DNA of 31,276 nt, from the IMG/VR virus record IMGVR_UViG_3300022752_005148, positions 1-31,276 of that record, one strand, 5' to 3'. Shown here in pieces: positions 30,142 through 31,276 of this stretch. Origin of the DNA: a virus. The position numbers were made by a program, and so were the translations under genes. The notes under the pieces were generated by a model. The model had not been told where the DNA came from. It made no database searches and saw only the letters and a list, made by a program, of their open reading frames with translations. Positions within the stretch are counted from its first letter, which is position 1. The number at the start of each line of letters is the position of its first letter.

Positions 30142-30462
30142 TTATGCCCTTTCTATTCTTTCTTCTAGTGCTTCTAGTGTTTTGCCTAGTGTGACTAATT
30201 GAATTTTTAGTTCATTCATAACTTCAGTGTTTCGTTGTAATGCAGAGGCGAATGCTGCTTGGCTTTCTTTATTGGCGGCCAATCTTTCCATAATAAATTG
30301 ACGATCTTGAGAGTATGGACTTTGAGTTTCTATCATATGTAACACATCGCTTTTAGTAGCCATATTTTTTCCTACTGTTACCCAAAATCCTATAAGGGTT
30401 ACAACGATCCCAAAACTTGTGGTGGCAACTACTTGCCAAAAATCGATAATATTTTCATTCAT
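30142..30462 (-). CDS. TM plus coiled-coil protein (possible spanin- or tail-related)
   Basis: This 106-aa protein has an N-terminal TM helix (VVATTSFGIVVTLIGFWVTV), then a charged helical region with heptad-like pattern (IMERLAANKESQAAFASAL and LVTLGKTLEALEERIERA). An anchored coiled coil is typical of i-spanins and of some phage structural proteins. A GGTGTATAT motif lies about 40 nt upstream. It stands right after the Cys-rich gene and before the small 67-aa gene. Not recognised as a named family. Confidence 0.65.
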   Translation of the reverse strand: MNENIIDFWQVVATTSFGIVVTLIGFWVTVGKNMATKSDVLHMIETQSPYSQDRQFIMERLAANKESQAAFASALQRNTEVMNELKIQLVTLGKTLEALEERIERA

Positions 30463-30500
30463 AATAATATTTCATATAAATGTTTATAGTTTTTATATTA

Positions 30501-30511
30501 ATATATACACC
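30501..30511 (-). promoter_or_regulatory. Putative phage promoter motif (copy F)
   Basis: The minus strand reads GGTGTATATAT, preceded by ATTT, in the 58-nt gap after the Cys-rich gene and about 40 nt before the ATG at 30462. It matches the shared core. No -35 box is visible. Confidence 0.5.
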
Positions 30512-30520
30512 AAATCGAAT

Positions 30521-31276
30521 TTAGTTATTATTTTGCGGTGGCCAAAAGTTTGTGCATTCTACATAAACTATACCACCAAGGTTACATGCTGGCACCCACG
30601 ATCCAACAATACCAATATTCCCTGCAAGTAATCGTTGTGGACTACACTCTTCTTCTACAGCAGCTATCATACATCCATCTTGACACCAGCATCTATTCCA
30701 ACTACCAGGATTACCATTATTATTTTGCTCGGTAGTTATATTTTGATTATTATATGTTCCACCAACTTGATTACAAAAAGCTTCTATTTCGCTACATTTA
30801 CATTCACCTGGATTGCCTATACAATTAGGCCCAGTACAGCAGTCTATTGGTCCAGCGTTTAGATTGCATTTTCCTCCACATCCGCATGTTTGAGAAATTT
30901 CAGCAGTACTTCCTTCCGCACAACAGCACTGTACAATGCCTGTAAGACTACTATAACAAAGCCCTCCGCTCCCATCGCTACATAAACAACCATTCATACA
31001 AGCTGTTCCCCATCCGTCTGGAGCTGGCGCTGTTACATAAGATCCTTCGTTTGCACATGGTTGACATACTGATCCCGGTGGTGGGCTTGGTGGTGGTGGT
31101 GGTGGCGGCGGTGGTGGACTAGGTGGCGAAGGAGGACTTGGTGGTGGTGATGGTGGTGGTGGTGGTGGTGGACTTGGTGGCGACGGTGGTGAAGGAGGAC
31201 TTGGAGGCGAAGGAGGACTTGGTGGCGACGGTGGCGAAGGAGGACTTGGTGGCGACGGTGGCGAAGGAGGACTTGG
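30521..31276 (-). CDS. Cys-rich surface protein with Ser-Pro-Pro stalk, start outside window
   Basis: Reading upstream of the first Met at 30997 the frame stays open to the window edge: a (Ser-Pro-Pro)n stretch, then GSVCQPCANEG, TAPAPDGWG and the Cys-rich region beginning MNGCLCSDGSGG. The C-terminal 160 residues have over 20 cysteines, including CCCAEG, CGCGGKC, CCTGPNC, CKCSE and CWCQDGC, and end NFWPPQNNN. Disulfide-rich binding domains or several small metal or EGF-like knots are possible. The Pro stalk resembles extensin-type motifs and the Thr-Pro stalks elsewhere in the window. The N-terminus is missing, so a signal peptide cannot be judged. It is probably a virion surface or adhesin protein. 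Confidence 0.72.
   Translation of the reverse strand, partial: PSPPSPPSPPSPPSPPSPPSPPSPPSPPSPPSPPSPPPPPPPSPPPSPPSPPSPPPPPPPPPPSPPPGSVCQPCANEGSYVTAPAPDGWGTACMNGCLCSDGSGGLCYSSLTGIVQCCCAEGSTAEISQTCGCGGKCNLNAGPIDCCTGPNCIGNPGECKCSEIEAFCNQVGGTYNNQNITTEQNNNGNPGSWNRCWCQDGCMIAAVEEECSPQRLLAGNIGIVGSWVPACNLGGIVYVECTNFWPPQNNN
31076..31276 (-). repeat. Ser-Pro-Pro coding repeat array, partial
   Basis: About 200 nt of repeats codes PSPPSPP-like units; a larger unit (27 nt, with alternating agt and tcg Ser codons) recurs near the window end. It continues outside the window. Slippage could change stalk length in frame. Confidence 0.85.

Noticed and set aside
1-31276. Recoded stop codons, as known in some large phages
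   Set aside because: Genes end with TAA, TGA and at least one TAG (16372-16374) at the expected places, and no long gene needs stop readthrough.

Overview
This AT-rich window is almost certainly part of the genome of a large tailed bacteriophage (Caudoviricetes-like). Every gene I can support is on the minus strand. Genes are tightly packed, often with ATGA or TAATG stop/start overlaps, and many have good Shine-Dalgarno sequences. TAA, TGA and TAG all act as stops, so the standard bacterial code fits. The phage encodes its own replication, recombination and nucleotide-synthesis genes. I see no tRNA, rRNA, IS element, integrase or CRISPR array. The host cannot be named from sequence alone.

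In transcription order (right to left), 31276-16372 is a surface/structural and lysis-like module. It holds a Cys-rich protein with a Ser-Pro-Pro stalk (cut by the window edge), a TM/coiled-coil protein, a LamG-like lectin protein, and three proteins that carry Thr-Pro-rich stalks plus a display domain (glycine-rich domain, Asp-box beta-propeller, and an FGE-sulfatase/C-type-lectin-like domain whose halves are in swapped order). Between them lie a 2OG-Fe(II) oxygenase-like protein, a sulfotransferase-like protein, a glycosyltransferase relic, a holin-like gene overlapping its neighbour, small membrane proteins, a papain-like peptidase interrupted by an intein, a GlsB/YeaQ-type membrane protein and an RgpF-type glycosyltransferase.

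A near-consensus sigma70-type promoter at 16344-16371 opens the second module (16337-1): dCMP deaminase, a 50-aa membrane protein, both class I ribonucleotide reductase subunits, a MazG-like pyrophosphatase, PhoH, an HNH nuclease, a run of small unknown proteins (two of them paralogous), a RecA/UvsX-like recombinase, a Vsr-like nuclease, DnaB-like helicase, DnaG-like primase, dNMP kinase, a free-standing HNH endonuclease, a Cas4/RecB-like PD-(D/E)XK nuclease interrupted by an intein, and the PHP end of a DNA polymerase III alpha subunit.

Main points of interest: (1) the nuclease intein starts with Gly and carries the Trp-Cys-Thr set of class 3 inteins, splitting the catalytic D-x-K-T-G motif; (2) a second intein splits the peptidase just after its catalytic Asn motif; (3) an FGE-like domain looks circularly permuted; (4) mucin- or extensin-like stalks lie among possible glycosylation, sulfation and hydroxylation genes; (5) a repeated intergenic motif, GGTGTATAwT on the minus strand, lies 20-45 nt before six genes and may be a phage-specific promoter; (6) stalk DNA has been copied between two genes, and another stalk gene carries a duplication scar at its 5' end.
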